A stretch of 64,000 nt of DNA, from NCBI GenBank assembly GCA_029582265.1, contig CM055828.1, positions 18,157,728 through 18,221,727 on the forward strand. The letters are read 5' to 3'. The position numbers and the translations under genes were made by a program. This DNA is from Zoroaster sp. YZ-2022. Lineage: Eukaryota; Echinodermata; Asteroidea; Forcipulatida; Zoroasteridae. This document shows, piece by piece, positions 46,489-57,035 of this stretch. Every line of letters starts with the position of its first letter. Within the stretch, counting starts at the first letter, position 1. The notes below the pieces were generated by a model. It made no database searches, was not told the DNA's origin, and saw only the letters and a list, made by a program, of their open reading frames with translations.

Positions 46489-46584
46489 AAAGGACAGAAA
46501 CATCTTGCTACTTCAGCTATGCAGAATTGATGCTGGGTGTGATTCTCGACATAATGCAGCACCAGTCTTCGGTCAATGGAATTG
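46489..46584 (+). CDS. Possible internal host exon
   Basis: A 96-nt stretch sits between a good acceptor (TCTTTTTCAG) and a donor (ATTG|GTAATT), with an open frame reading RTETSCYFSYAELMLGVIL. It is phase-symmetric. Nothing else of such a gene is recognised, so this is a weak call. Confidence 0.25.
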
Positions 46585-46830
46585 GTAATTTGGAATCAAG
46601 CATATGTCTGGGCCCTTACTTTATTGCATGTTGCCCTCCCCTCCCTAGTTCTTGGATTCTATAGTGCTGCAATGATTGTTCAAATAATTTCAGAAAGCAA
46701 ATGTGTTGGTTCATCACCAGTAGTAGTATGTTAGATGGGGGTTCTAGGACAAGTACCCCAAAAATGGGCGTGGTCGATGATGAGATTAAAAAAAGTGGGT
46801 GGGTGAGTGGGTGTGGTTGATGACGTCATC

Positions 46831-47028
46831 ATTTTTTTGATGACGTCATGAAAGGTTTGCGGTTGCGTGACGTTGTGTATAGGTATAGGGGTAAGATTTG
46901 TTAAAGACTGAGTGTGTGTTGTAGAAAAAAAAAATTTTTTAATCTGCTAAAAAAAGATATTGGTTTTAGTCGCTAAGAAATTGAAATAACGATTTACTAT
47001 TATGTAGATGAATAGTAAAGAGAGTATG
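46831..47028 (+). repeat. Polinton left terminal inverted repeat
   Basis: Matches the complement of 63,803-64,000 with few mismatches. It includes a TGACGTCA palindrome, GGTTTGCGGTTGCGTGACGT, a homopolymer tract and the block GATATTGGTTTTAGTCGCTA to GATGAATAGTAAAG just before the first ATG (47,026). Confidence 0.92.
46940..47025 (+). promoter_or_regulatory. TIR-derived leader upstream of pPolB
   Basis: The block from CTGCTAAAAAAAGATATTGG to GATGAATAGTAAAG occurs three times in the element, each time ending within about 10 bp of a start codon. TTTACTATTA at 46,993-47,002 is also found before two other genes. I infer a promoter and leader. Confidence 0.5.
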
Positions 47029-50000
47029 GAAGAAAGAAGAAGATATTTATCGAAATGGACATTGCGAGAATTGAAAGAGTTTGCGCAAGAACACAGACCA
47101 ATTTTTCTAGTACACAAAACCAAAAGGGTAAAGTTGATAAACGTTCTTATTACGAAGCGGTAAAAAAATATATAAAACTGCATAAACAAAGGCCATTGTA
47201 TAAATTAAATTTAGTCGAACTGAGAGAGCGTATAGCGTCTGAAAATATTGAGCTACCTCAACGCGGCATCGGGAAAAGAGGTCAGTTGTTAAAAAAATTA
47301 CATCGCCGCCATTAAAAGGTTTTACAATCAAGAAGAAGAGTTGAGATTTGACGAACCGCCGATCGACGGCGGAAGATATTTACGTCAACGAAGATTGACC
47401 GTTCCGCTCAATCACAGCAAAGAAGAAGATTTAATCATTTTTTGGGAAGATCAGAGCCAAGTTTGTTTTAGACTTGCAAGAATTTAAGTCGTACAAGTTT
47501 ATGATATATATACGTATTAATTTACGTAAAGAAAAACTAGACGGTACGATCGATTATGCCGAACCAAATTTTCATAATAATAGGCAAATTGTTTTATTGA
47601 ATTTGTATGACATTGAAAATGTATTTAATACCGTATTTTCACAAATTCAAGAGTCTTTAGAAAAATGGACGCAAAGAGGTTCCGGATGGGAGATTGATCG
47701 TATTGTAGATATGAGTATTACTATCGCGAGATATCAACCTTTGAGAGGGGGTTCTTATATCGAGCTATGCGACTACATAAAAAATAAAAAAGCATGCATC
47801 AACGTAAAAAACAAAGACGATAATTGTTTACGATGGGCGCTGCGCAGCGCTCTTTTACCCGTGAAAATTCATCCGGAAAGAACGTCCAATTATCCGACGG
47901 AAGATGGTTTAAATTTTGATAATATTGACGCTCCAACTCCGATTAATCAAATTAAGCAAGTAGAGAAACAAAATTGTATCGCGATAAACTGTTTTGGTTA
48001 CGAATCAAAATCAATACTAGTTTACAAACTCAGCGATCAACCCGCGGATATAGATCGTATTAATTTATTATTAATTCATAAAGAAGAAGGAACTAAATTT
48101 CACTACGTTTGGATTAAAGATATAAATAAATTACTTTACGATCAAACAAACCACAAAGATCGTAAACATTTTTGTTTGAGATGTTTACAGGGTTACTCAA
48201 CAGAAGCGTATCTTGAAAATCACGTAAAAATGTGTAAGGGAATAAACGACAGACCGACAAAAGATCGTGATGCCGGAAAAGGGGTAAAAACGATACGCTA
48301 AAATTTATAAATTTTCATAAAAAGATGAAAGTTCCTTTCGTTATATACGCCGACTTTGAAAGTATTATTAAAAAGATTGACGATGTAAATACGATAAATA
48401 CTTAAAAACTACAAGAACACGTCGTTTGCGGTTATTCATACGTTGTCGTTCGGAGCGATGGTGACACTTGTTCTCCAGTTGTATACCGAGGAGAAGATGC
48501 CGCGGAGCATTTTTTAAATGAATTAGAAAAAGCCGTAAAAAACATCAATGAGATATTTAAAAACCCTAAAAAATGACGATGACTAAAAGAGAGATGATGA
48601 AGATTTTAAAAATGCTAAAAAGTGTTGGATATGTGAAAAGGGATTTTTTGGAGGTGATGACAAGTTTAGAAAAGTACGCGATCATTGTCACGTCACTGGT
48701 AAATATAGAGGCGCTACGCACAATAGTTGTAATTTAAAACTGAGTTTAAAGCCTAATAAAACTTTTATTCCGGTCGTATTTCATAATTTGCGAGGATACG
48801 ACTCTCATCTCATTATGCAAGCCGCGAGTCAAACGCGAGGAAATCTAACGTATTCCAAACAATATAGAAAAGGATACTTCTATTTCAATAGCGCAACTGC
48901 GATTTATCGACAGCGCTCAATTTTTACTAGCTTCATTAGATCAACTCGTAAAATCGAACGATTTTTTTCCAATTACTAAAAAGTTTGTTTTAAAACAAAA
49001 GGGTATTTATCCTTACGAGTACATGGATAGTTTTGAAAGATTTGAAGAAAAACAACTTCCTTTTATAGAATCTTTTAAAAGTAATTTGAACAACGAAGAC
49101 ATTACTAAAGAACAATACGAGCATGCAAAGAAGGTTTGGACTAAATTTGATTGTAAAACTCTAGGCGATTATCACGATTTGTACGTGCGTACGGATACTT
49201 GCTTATTGGCGGACGTGTTTGAAAATTTTCGTACCACTTGCGTACGAGAATACGGTTTGGATCCGCTAATTATTACACGAGTCCAGGATTGAGTTGGGAC
49301 GCTTTGCTTAAATATTCGAAAGTTTGTCTAGAATTGTTTACGGATGTCGACATGCATTTATTTATAGAAAAGGTACTAGAGGAGGAACGTGTATGGTAAG
49401 TAAACGATACGCAAAAAGCAAACAACCGCCATTTACCCGATTACGATAAAACAAAACCTTGTAGTTTTATACAATATTTAGACGCGAATAATTTGTACGG
49501 TTATGCGATGAGTCAACCTTTGCCAACGGGTAATTTTAAATGGTTGACTAAAAAACAAATTGACAGACTCTTAAACAAAGGATTAAAACGTGGAAAAGGA
49601 TGCATTTTAGAAGTTAATTTAGAATACCCTAAAGAATTACACGATTCTCACAATGCATATCCACTCGCGCCAGAATCGTTGAGGGTACCGAAAGAATGGA
49701 TGTCTGAATACCAACAAAAGTTATTAAACGACAAACCCGCTCCAAACGTTACAAAATTAGTTCCCAATTTATACGATAAAACAAAATACGTGCTTCATTA
49801 TCGTAATTTACGATTATATTTACAACTCGGTATGAAACTGACTAAAATTCATCGTGTTTTAGAATTTGATGAATCGCCTTGGATGAAATCATACATTGAT
49901 TTAAACACTAAACTCAGAAAAAACGCAACGTCAGATTTTGAAAAAGATTTGTATAAACTCTTGAATAATTCAGTCTTTGGAAAAACGATGGAAAATGTAC

Positions 50001-50790
50001 GAAATCGTGTTAATATGAATTTGAAGCGATTAAACGATGAAAAAGAATAAAATCAAATTCGTACATTAATTGCGAAACCAAATTTTGCCGAGGTTAGGAT
50101 TTTTGATAACGATTTAGCGGCGATTCATATGCATAAAATAAAACTTGCACTCAACCGTCCAGTCTACGTAGGAATGAGCATACTGGATTTATCTAAACAT
50201 TTAATGTATGATTTGTATTACAATCATTTAAAAAAGAAATACGGTAACGATTGTAATTTACTTTACACGGATACGGATAGCTTGTTACTCGAGATTCAAA
50301 CGGAAGATGTTTATAAAGATATGGAAAAAGACAAAGACTCGTACGATTTTAGTAATTATTATAGCAAAAAAAAAGAAAAACAACATGTTTTGTATTCTGA
50401 AAAGAATAAAAAAGTGATTGGTAAAATGAAAGACGAGACTGCGGGAACTCTAATTTCCGAAATTGTCGGTTTAAGACCGAAAATGTATTCGATACTTTTA
50501 CAAAAAGAAATAGAAATAAGACCCGACATTTTTTCGAAAGAACTAAGAAAAGCCAAGGGCGTTAAAAAACAAGTTTTAGAACAGGAAATTAAACACGAGC
50601 GATATAAACAAGTTTTAGATGATTTAAAACCATTACATCATGATATGAATTTTATTAGAAATGAAAAACATAGATTATATACAACTGAGTAAATAAAATA
50701 TCACTATCTCCTTTAGACACAAAGAGATATATTTTAGAGGATGGAATACATACTATAGCTTACGGTCATTATAGCGCATCAATAACCTAA
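47026..50790 (+). pseudogene. Protein-primed DNA polymerase B (Polinton pPolB)
   Basis: Would replicate the element by protein-primed synthesis. In order: a SAP-like N-terminal stretch (LYKLNLVELRERIASE, 47,200-47,310); a Polinton-specific region with YIELCDYIKNKKACINV, CLRWALRSAL and a CxxC...H...C finger (FCLRCLQGY, 48,170-48,240); exonuclease motif YADFES (~48,345); the RDHCHVTGKYRGA finger and FHNLRGYDSHLIM (~48,780-48,815); motif A LDANNLYGYAM (~49,478); motif B LLNNSVFGKTMEN (~49,960); motif C YTDTDS (50,264-50,281). The C-terminus runs to a TAA at 50,788. Breaks include stops at 47,161, 47,485 and 48,403, and frame changes near 48,301, 48,575, 48,900, 49,290, 49,400, 50,048 and 50,690. 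It is not translatable as one chain as sequenced. Confidence 0.93.
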
Positions 50791-50812
50791 AAAATTTGCC
50801 TTAGCGGCTCCG

Positions 50813-51822
50813 CTATAATTGTTTAATCGGTGGATTTTCTGTATCTCGAGGTACAATTTGTAATTCTTCTTTTACAAAACTACGAGCGGGACCCGCGTCT
50901 AAATAATACAAGATGGGCTGATTAGCAGCTTTCTTCTTTTTTTTGCTAATCTATAAATTTTTATACTCCATATAGGATCGGTCGCGCGACGTCTCGTATC
51001 TTTTTCAGCTTCACCGGGTGCGTATAAATACCGAACCAAACTGCTAGTTGGGATTCTTTTTTCTTTCTTTGAAGCTGGTGAGGCTGGATTTTGCTCGACA
51101 GTGGGTAATTTAATCGCGTCTTTAGGTTTCAAATTTATGAGTCTGGTTGTTTCGTTGTTTAATGCTTTTACGACTAGCGGTAATCTTTTAACCCATTCTC
51201 TATTTCTTGTATCCGTCGCTATTTCTTTAGCGTATTGATGAGAAAATAATCTTTCACCCAAAGTTCTATTGAATCGCTCTACTATACCCTGAGCTCTATG
51301 TTGACTCGCTTCGCTTCTTTGGATTTTTACATCGTGTTTACTCATTAATACACCGACGGTTGACATAAATTCTTTTCCAGGATCGACTTTTAAGCGCGCT
51401 GGCCAAGTGAGAGGCGAACGTTTATAAATTTTTTCAAACGCGTGACTGACATGAACGGCGGTTTTATCGGTTAACGGTTCAGCTTCTTTATATCTGCTGG
51501 CTTCATCCGCAACGGTTAACGCGTACTTGTACGTCTTTTTGGTTTTACCCTTACCGATTGTATCGTGCGGAAGAAACAATAAATCCGCTTAATGAACCTC
51601 ATTTGGTTTTTGTAACGTACTATTTGAACTAGTCGGTCTAGGAATGTATTTAGGATAGGGTAAATAAATTTGCCACAGCGCTTGCTTTTTTATTCACCGT
51701 GAAACTAATTTTGTATTCACTTTTATTTCTCGAGCTAATTTATCGATCGCTCCGAGACCTTTCCAATATCCAACTGGACTATAATACACGTTTTGTAGCT
51801 TTAGTTTTATACGTTTATCCAT
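50813..51822 (-). pseudogene. Polinton retrovirus-like integrase (rve)
   Basis: Would insert the element into the host chromosome. Starts at the ATG at 51,822. The N-terminal part (YYSPVGYWKGLGAIDKLA) is of the zinc-binding/HTH type. The catalytic core shows TVADEASRYKEAEPL, KVDPGKEFM and GIVERFNRTL, giving a D-D-35-E triad. The C-terminal part has ATDPIWSIKIYR and, in another frame, an ILYYLDAG segment typical of the Polinton chromo-like tail. Two in-frame stops (TGA at 51,694-51,696 and TAA at 51,589-51,591) and a frameshift near 50,935 break it. It is convergent with pPolB, with 22 bp between the stops. Confidence 0.92.
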
Positions 51823-51844
51823 TTTTAATATTGTGCAATATATT

Positions 51845-52081
51845 TTATTTATCAGATTTCATAATAGTATCCGGTAATCCTTGATTGACTAACCACATTT
51901 GCGTCATTGAAGCCGCCGCAACGATCGCGGTGAGTTTTAGACCGTCTTTTATATCCAATTTTCCTAAATCGGGTGGATTTATGCTTAATACTTTTTTACC
52001 GAGCACGCTGTATAAAATGGTAAAAAGTCCCAAAACGGCACTGTGATAAGCTGCATTACCGATTTTTTTTGTATCCATCAT
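51845..52081 (-). CDS. Small conserved Polinton membrane protein
   Basis: 78 residues, apparently intact. Two hydrophobic segments (AAYHSAVLGLFTILYSVLG and LKLTAIVAAASMTQMWLV) flank a SINPPDLGKLD linker. I recognise this small protein as recurrent in Polintons beside the integrase; its role is unknown, possibly membrane or virion association. It starts 23 bp before the integrase ATG on the same strand (gene order 52.9 to 50.8 kb, minus). Confidence 0.7.
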   Translation of the reverse strand: MMDTKKIGNAAYHSAVLGLFTILYSVLGKKVLSINPPDLGKLDIKDGLKLTAIVAAASMTQMWLVNQGLPDTIMKSDK

Positions 52082-52121
52082 ATTTTATACTTGTTAAATA
52101 TAATTATAATTTTTTTTTTTT

Positions 52122-52334
52122 TTATTCCATTTCAAAAACAGCGAGTTCTCTCGTTGGCGGTGGAGGTGGGGTAGGTTTTGGGGGTGCGGGTTTGGGCGCG
52201 GGTGTTGGTTTTGGTGGCGCTGGGTTGGAAAACAAGTAATAAGCAAAACCTCCAACGGCTAAGGCAATAGCGATATAGTAGTAGTAGTTTATCTCGTTGC
52301 TTTCTTCTTTTATCGGTATAGCGCTTTGCGACAC
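52122..52334 (-). CDS. Single-TM proline-rich small protein
   Basis: 70 residues: a short N-terminus, one membrane helix (YYYIAIALAVGGFAYYLF), then a Pro/Lys-rich tail (PAPPKPTPAPKPAPPKP) ending AVFEME. It overlaps the 3' end of the basic-protein gene upstream by about 25 bp, in a different frame, which suggests a compact operon-like block. Function unknown; a virion membrane or capsid-vertex role is only a guess. Confidence 0.6.
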   Translation of the reverse strand: MSQSAIPIKEESNEINYYYYIAIALAVGGFAYYLFSNPAPPKPTPAPKPAPPKPTPPPPPTRELAVFEME

Positions 52335-52549
52335 TTGCGGCGTCGCATAACGAGTTTGGTCGCACCTTTTTTTAATTCTTGTTTTTTCTTTTTATTAAGT
52401 TCAGCGACTTTTTTTCCAGCCGCGACTCTGTTTGGGTTTTTTCCTTTTTTATTGATTTGTTTCGTTACTAACGACGGTGCGCTCGCTTGGCGCTGGCGCG
52501 GTGAAGCGTTTATCGTCAGATTCACATTCTCCAACTCGTTCGTATTCAT
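52310..52549 (-). CDS. Basic Polinton protein
   Basis: 79 residues, strongly basic in its C-terminal half: GKNPNRVAAGKKVAEL then NKKKKQELKKGATKL. The 'NPxRVAAGKK-A--NKKKKEEL' pattern recurs in Polintons. It probably binds nucleic acid, perhaps the packaged genome; this is inferred from composition. Confidence 0.65.
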   Translation of the reverse strand: MNTNELENVNLTINASPRQRQASAPSLVTKQINKKGKNPNRVAAGKKVAELNKKKKQELKKGATKLVMRRRKCRKALYR

Positions 52550-52574
52550 CGCTTTTATTATCTAAACAAGATTC

Positions 52575-52990
52575 TTTTTTCGTTTAAAATATTTTGCCGT
52601 AGTTAGCGCTGTAGAGAGCGGTGCTATCAACGGGCCGTACTTTAGTATATTTCACACGCTACGGTAGAAAGCATGCTCGAAATGAATGGATTATTTTCTA
52701 AATCTGTAATTAATTTACCTTCGTCATCAATTTCAAATTGATAACCGTAAAAATCAACGCGATTTAAAATAAATCCTAATAATTTGGTATATAATGTTAT
52801 AATGGCGCTACCTAAAGACTGTGTTATATCACGACCTAATTTAGTTTCGTATTGCGTGTATAATACATCTCTCTCTGCCGTAGACAAAGCTTTCAATGTC
52901 GCTGACGGAATACTCTTTACCGAAAAAAAAATTTGAATCTCCTCCCGCTACAACGGACAAGAGCCGTTTATCTCGTTGTTTTTGCTTCAG
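52575..52990 (-). pseudogene. Conserved Polinton structural protein, frameshifted
   Basis: The best frame (52,642-52,896) reads LKALSTAERDVLYTQYETKL then ITQSLGSAIITLYTKLLGF and NPFISSMLSTVACEIY, a helical protein I recognise from other Polintons. Reading continues in other frames on both sides: RDKRLLSVVAGGDSNFFF upstream (52,910-52,980) and PLIAPLSTALTT downstream (about 52,600). There is therefore one frame change near 52,895 and one near 52,645. Function unknown. Confidence 0.6.
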
Positions 52991-53222
52991 CAGCACGTTA
53001 TAAGTATTTGTAAGTATTTATAGAATAATCAGTAAATTTTTTTTTTTTAAAACAGAGAGTAACCAATAAGTAATGCTAGATGATAACCCATCAAGAACGG
53101 AGAAAAGACTCTTTCGCTTTAGCAACAACGTGCCACTGTTGCCTCTTTTATCATCCGATGGTGGGGGTAATATGAATGACTTTTGTTCCATTTATTATAA
53201 GTATTTATAATTTATTTAAGTA
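52991..53222. other. Polinton spacer, nothing recognised
   Basis: Contains a T-run (53,039-53,048) and no convincing frame. Confidence 0.4.
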
Positions 53223-53582
53223 ATGATTCAGTAATGGAGGGTAATGAATCAGTAATGGAGGGTAATGATTCAATAATGATTCAGTAATGGAGGGTAATGA
53301 ATCAGTAATGGAGGGTAATGATTCAGTAATGATTCAGTAATGGAGGGTAATGAATCAGTAATGGAGGGCAATGATTCAGTAATGGAGGGTAATGATTCAG
53401 TAATGGAGGGTAATGATTCAGTAATGATTCAGTAATGGAGGGTAATGATTCAGTAATGATTCAGTAATGGAGGGTAATGAATCAGTAATGGAGGGTAATG
53501 AATCAGTAATGATTCAGTAATGGAGGGTAATGAATCAGTAATGAGGGTAATGATTCAGTAATGATTCAGTAATGGAGGGTAA
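53223..53582. repeat. Tandem array TAATGATTCAG/TAATGGAGGG
   Basis: About 18 irregular copies of CAGTAATGGAGGGTAATGA(A/T)T with extra CAGTAATGATT spacers. It ends two bases before the ATPase stop codon, so it lies downstream of that gene. Confidence 0.95.
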
Positions 53583-53583
53583 T

Positions 53584-54212
53584 TTAGTCTAGAATAGCAT
53601 AATCGGTAGGTTGATCCGTTTTAAAATCAATTTGCAATGTTTGACTCGTTTTAATTTCTCATGCATCTGCTCTCTAACTCTTTCGTCGGTATGACATCAT
53701 TTTTTCGAAGACAATCTTCGAACGAGTTTCTATCTTTACAATAAAATAAACACACCCATTTGAGTTGTTTCAAAATCTTTTAATACGCTATTATATTTTT
53801 GTGAAATGATCCAACAGCTGTGATTAGCGTGTCGACCGCTAAAAAGCCAAGTATACCAACGCATTCGTCTCATCTCGACAAAAAATTGTATATCGCAAAT
53901 CTTTACTCGCGCTACAATCGTTGATGATAAACAACGTCTCGTATCCTTTGAATATGTCGCTATACATTTCTATCGCTTTGTTTAACGTATAATTTTTTTA
54001 ATCGTTAACATACACTTGCTCGTCGTTCCCAATCCATTTCTATTTTGATACGTGTCGTTGTCACCGATGGTGGGACATAATATGACGATCGTTTCGAAAT
54101 ATTTTAAATATTCTTTTTGTAACAAATTTAAAACAAATTCAGTTTTTCCGCATCCGGTTTGTCCGCAAATTAATGCAGCGTGTGGATATTTAGGCAACAG
54201 TCCCTTTTAATA
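53584..54212 (-). pseudogene. FtsK/HerA-type packaging ATPase
   Basis: Would pump the element's DNA into capsids. Walker A is ICGQTGCGKTEF (about 54,140-54,172), followed by VLNLLQKEYLKYFETIVILCP. Walker B-like TLFIINDCSASKDL lies near 53,910-53,950 in another frame, then FSGRHANHSCWIISQKYN (53,800-53,860) and a C-terminus ending in TAA at 53,584. Frame changes occur near 54,030, 53,880, 53,780 and 53,700. No ATG is visible before LPKYPHAAL; an in-frame TAA lies just upstream. Confidence 0.88.
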
Positions 54213-54225
54213 TTAGTAGCTAATG

Positions 54226-55487
54226 CTAATAATCGACAGATTCAAAACGCCCATTTTTTATAACGAGTTGCGCGTCCATAATAATAAAAGTATACATGTA
54301 TAATTCACCCGGGGTTTCCGCTTCTTTATCTATTTGAATGGTAATTCCTTCGGATAAGTTTTGTACTCGTCTTCCGCTTCCGTGTATTTTATTGTCATCG
54401 CTCGTTCTCATATCTAAAATAAACCGTATCGATTGAGTAAATAATCGGCTTGTTTGACGTTGGATAAATTTAGAGCTTTAACGACTTGTATAGCGTGTTG
54501 TTTGTTCGAATCACCGAAATAATTTTGATTCTTCCCAATGTTGATACCTTTTCATTCCGTGCGCGTAGAGTTGATTGGGAACGCCTTCGATGGTAATTGA
54601 AACTTTATCGATTTTTGGATTATAAAATGTGTTGGTTTCTTTCACATCGGGTTCTTTGAATAAAAACAATATTCCCTTCATACTTTTGCGGGGTATTTAA
54701 ATTTATATTCCACGTCGGATCGCGTTTGTTTAACGGGTCACGCTCTGTCTTAAAACGCGATCAAACAATATCGACAAACGGTTGCTATATTGATTTTTAA
54801 TCGTTCGAGCGAGTTCCGGCATATGAACGACTTGGAATTCTAAAGAAATCCCACTTATGATATATTTTGCATTATCGTCGGTGCTTTTAATCACGTTTGA
54901 AAATTTATTAAACACGAGTTCGTAAGTCAATTTATCTCCGAGCCCCGATTGGTAGTAGGGCTGATGATTGGTCACCAATTCAAAATCGAGCGGAATGTGA
55001 TATCTATTTTTAATGTATCCGCGATGGCTTTATCTTTTCCTCCGTTGCGCGGAACCGCGTCGCTAGCCTACTCTTAATTTAGTTGCGTTAGCAGTTTCGA
55101 TTCCTTGATACGCTAAATTTTCGCGTTGATCTTTCGTTAACCATTCGTCTTTATAACAATTGAACACATCCGCATCGTCTAATGAAAATATTTCATTTCC
55201 TTCATTTTAATGATTATATGTTTTACGATGGCTCTACCTATATTCTGTACCATCGTTCTCGTATCATCATCCGCAGAATGAAGATCAATGTTGAAAGTTA
55301 ATCGAACCGTTCCCGAACGATGACGTCATTTATTCCTAAATTTGGAAAACGAACCGTCAACAATTGATTTTCGGTAATGGTGCTCGGATTGTTTGTAATG
55401 ACGACTTTTGACGCAATCCTTTTTAATCCCTAAAGGATTTCTTAATCTTCTGTATGGATCGAGTACATCTCCGTACGTATTAGTCAT
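54226..55487 (-). pseudogene. Major capsid protein, double-jelly-roll type
   Basis: Probable hexon-like shell protein. Starts at the ATG at 55,487 (MTNTYGDVLDPYRRLRNPLG). Middle blocks include DDTRTMVQNIGRAIVKHI, then DFELVTNHQPYYQSGLGDKL, YIISGISLEFQVVHMPEL and LSILFDRVLRQSV (54,730-55,000). The C-terminus has MRTSDDNKIHGSGRR, GITIQIDKEAETPGELY and FIIMDAQLVIKNGRF, which I recognise as the end of Polinton/adintovirus capsid proteins. Frame changes occur near 55,400, 55,230, 55,065, 54,735, 54,660 and 54,420. It stands just upstream of the ATPase on the same strand, as usual for capsid and packaging genes. Confidence 0.78.
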
Positions 55488-55542
55488 ATTTTATAGTTTG
55501 TAAATATAAAATAAATTTAAAAAAATTTAAATAAAAAGTAAA

Positions 55543-55974
55543 ATGGTGAGTGTAGCGATGATGATTGGAGGCGCGGTAGTCAACGCGTTAGCATTTACCG
55601 GATCAAATTTTTTATTTTCTCGAGGTGGTCATGAAGAACAAAAAAGACACGATTTAGCGATAGAACAACTTTCGAAAGCCAGAGATGAATTTAGTAAAAA
55701 GCGTTTAAAATATCTAGATTATTTAAATGAAAAAATACAAAAAGAATCGAGCGCTGTAAGAACGTTTAATAACATTGACGAAGCGATGAATGAATATTCA
55801 CGAGTTACGGGTGAACAATTTGATTTACCAGAAGATTTATACAACGAACCCAAACTTACAGATTTTTACGTTCCTAGCGAAGATCAAAAAACGCGAGAAA
55901 TCATATTCATTATTTTAGGAATGAGTGCTGTAGGTTACGTGAGTTATAAATTATTAAAAAAAGATAAAAAGTAA
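55543..55974 (+). CDS. Conserved Polinton protein, intact
   Basis: 143 residues without a break. It opens with a hydrophobic, Gly-rich segment (MMIGGAVVNALAFTGSNFLF), followed by a charged helical region (KRHDLAIEQLSKARDEF, KRLKYLDYLNEKI), FNNIDEAMNEYSRVTGEQ, FYVPSEDQKTREI and a C-terminal membrane helix (IIFIILGMSAVGYVSYKLL) with a Lys tail. I recognise it as one of the most constant unnamed Polinton genes. Membrane or virion association is likely from the two hydrophobic ends; function unknown. It diverges from the capsid gene with 55 bp between the starts, a likely shared promoter region. Confidence 0.8.
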   Translation: MVSVAMMIGGAVVNALAFTGSNFLFSRGGHEEQKRHDLAIEQLSKARDEFSKKRLKYLDYLNEKIQKESSAVRTFNNIDEAMNEYSRVTGEQFDLPEDLYNEPKLTDFYVPSEDQKTREIIFIILGMSAVGYVSYKLLKKDKK

Positions 55975-55981
55975 TTATAAA

Positions 55982-56998
55982 ATGGCAGCAGGAGGACATG
56001 ATCTTATAGAGGCGGATCCGTTATTACAAAATCTTGACGATGATAATGAACTAAGTGAAGGAGATTATACTTTGTCCTTTGAAATGGAAAGACAAAGAGA
56101 TTTAGAAAGATTAAATAATTTACGTGGTGATACTACTTTAACGCTAAGATCATCAGAGAGTCAACGAGTTGATGATTTTTATACTATGGTTAAAAATCAA
56201 GGCTGGAAATTAAACAAACGGGTGGAATGGGAAAAATTTCACGTACTTAACGACGGTATATATTATAGAGACGATAATGGCTCAAGCGTCAAGTTGACGT
56301 ATGAGAATAAACTCAAAACCTTTGCTGCGTTAAGTACAATAGCCGGTAGAGCTAAAACGGCAGGCTTTAGCCAGACTAGATTTATGAGAGAACAATTAGG
56401 TATAAAAGACTGGAGTGCAACCAAACCAAAAATATCAAAAAAATACTAGAAAAACAGATGAAACTTTTAAAAGGCTAGAAAGTCCATCAGTTAGAAAAAG
56501 CAAGTCGAAAACCACCACTCTTACACCAGCTCAAAGAAGAAGAAGAAGATGAACAGTTTTACGACGCCAATGATATTGAAATGAGTGATCTACGAGTAAA
56601 TAAGGCTGTAGATGCGATTGAAGAATATATTAGAGTTCTCTCTATACAAGCAGAAACTCGAGAGGAAATGAATGTATACCGTGAAATAGTAGGTTACGTT
56701 GATCTTATGAAAACAAAAAGGACAAAAATTAAAATTTGAAGCTGAATTGTATACACGAAACAAAGAATTAACAACAGTTAGAGAACGAATCGCTAATAAT
56801 GATGTAGGAGATGAAAATGCGATGGAACAACTTGTACAACGAGAGCAAGAATTATTAGACGAAATATCAGTGATTAAAGAACAAATATACAAGTTTGATG
56901 ATAAGAGTAATAGTCAAATCAATAGAATAAAAGAAACGTTATATAGAATAAAAAATATAGATAAAACGTTAGGTGAAAGAATTAAAAACTTTATTTAG
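55982..56998 (+). pseudogene. Helical/coiled-coil Polinton protein, frameshifted
   Basis: The first frame (55,982-56,449) gives 155 residues with FYTMVKNQGWKLNKRVEWEK and FAALSTIAGRAKTAGFSQ. The sequence stays protein-like in other frames: SPSVRKSKSKTTTLTPAQ (~56,480), DIEMSDLRVNKAVDAIEE (~56,575) and, from 56,747, a coiled coil (ELTTVRERIA, EQLVQREQELLDEISVI, INRIKETLYRIKN) ending at 56,998. Frame changes lie near 56,447, 56,530 and 56,725. This is probably one ~335-residue structural protein. It begins 7 bp after the preceding stop. Confidence 0.55.
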
Positions 56999-57035
56999 AG
57001 AACAAGGTATAACGATCGTCAGTATTAACGGCTTT

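Noticed and set aside
53223..53582. Possible CRISPR-like array
   Set aside because: Units are contiguous with no unique spacers, and the genome is eukaryotic.
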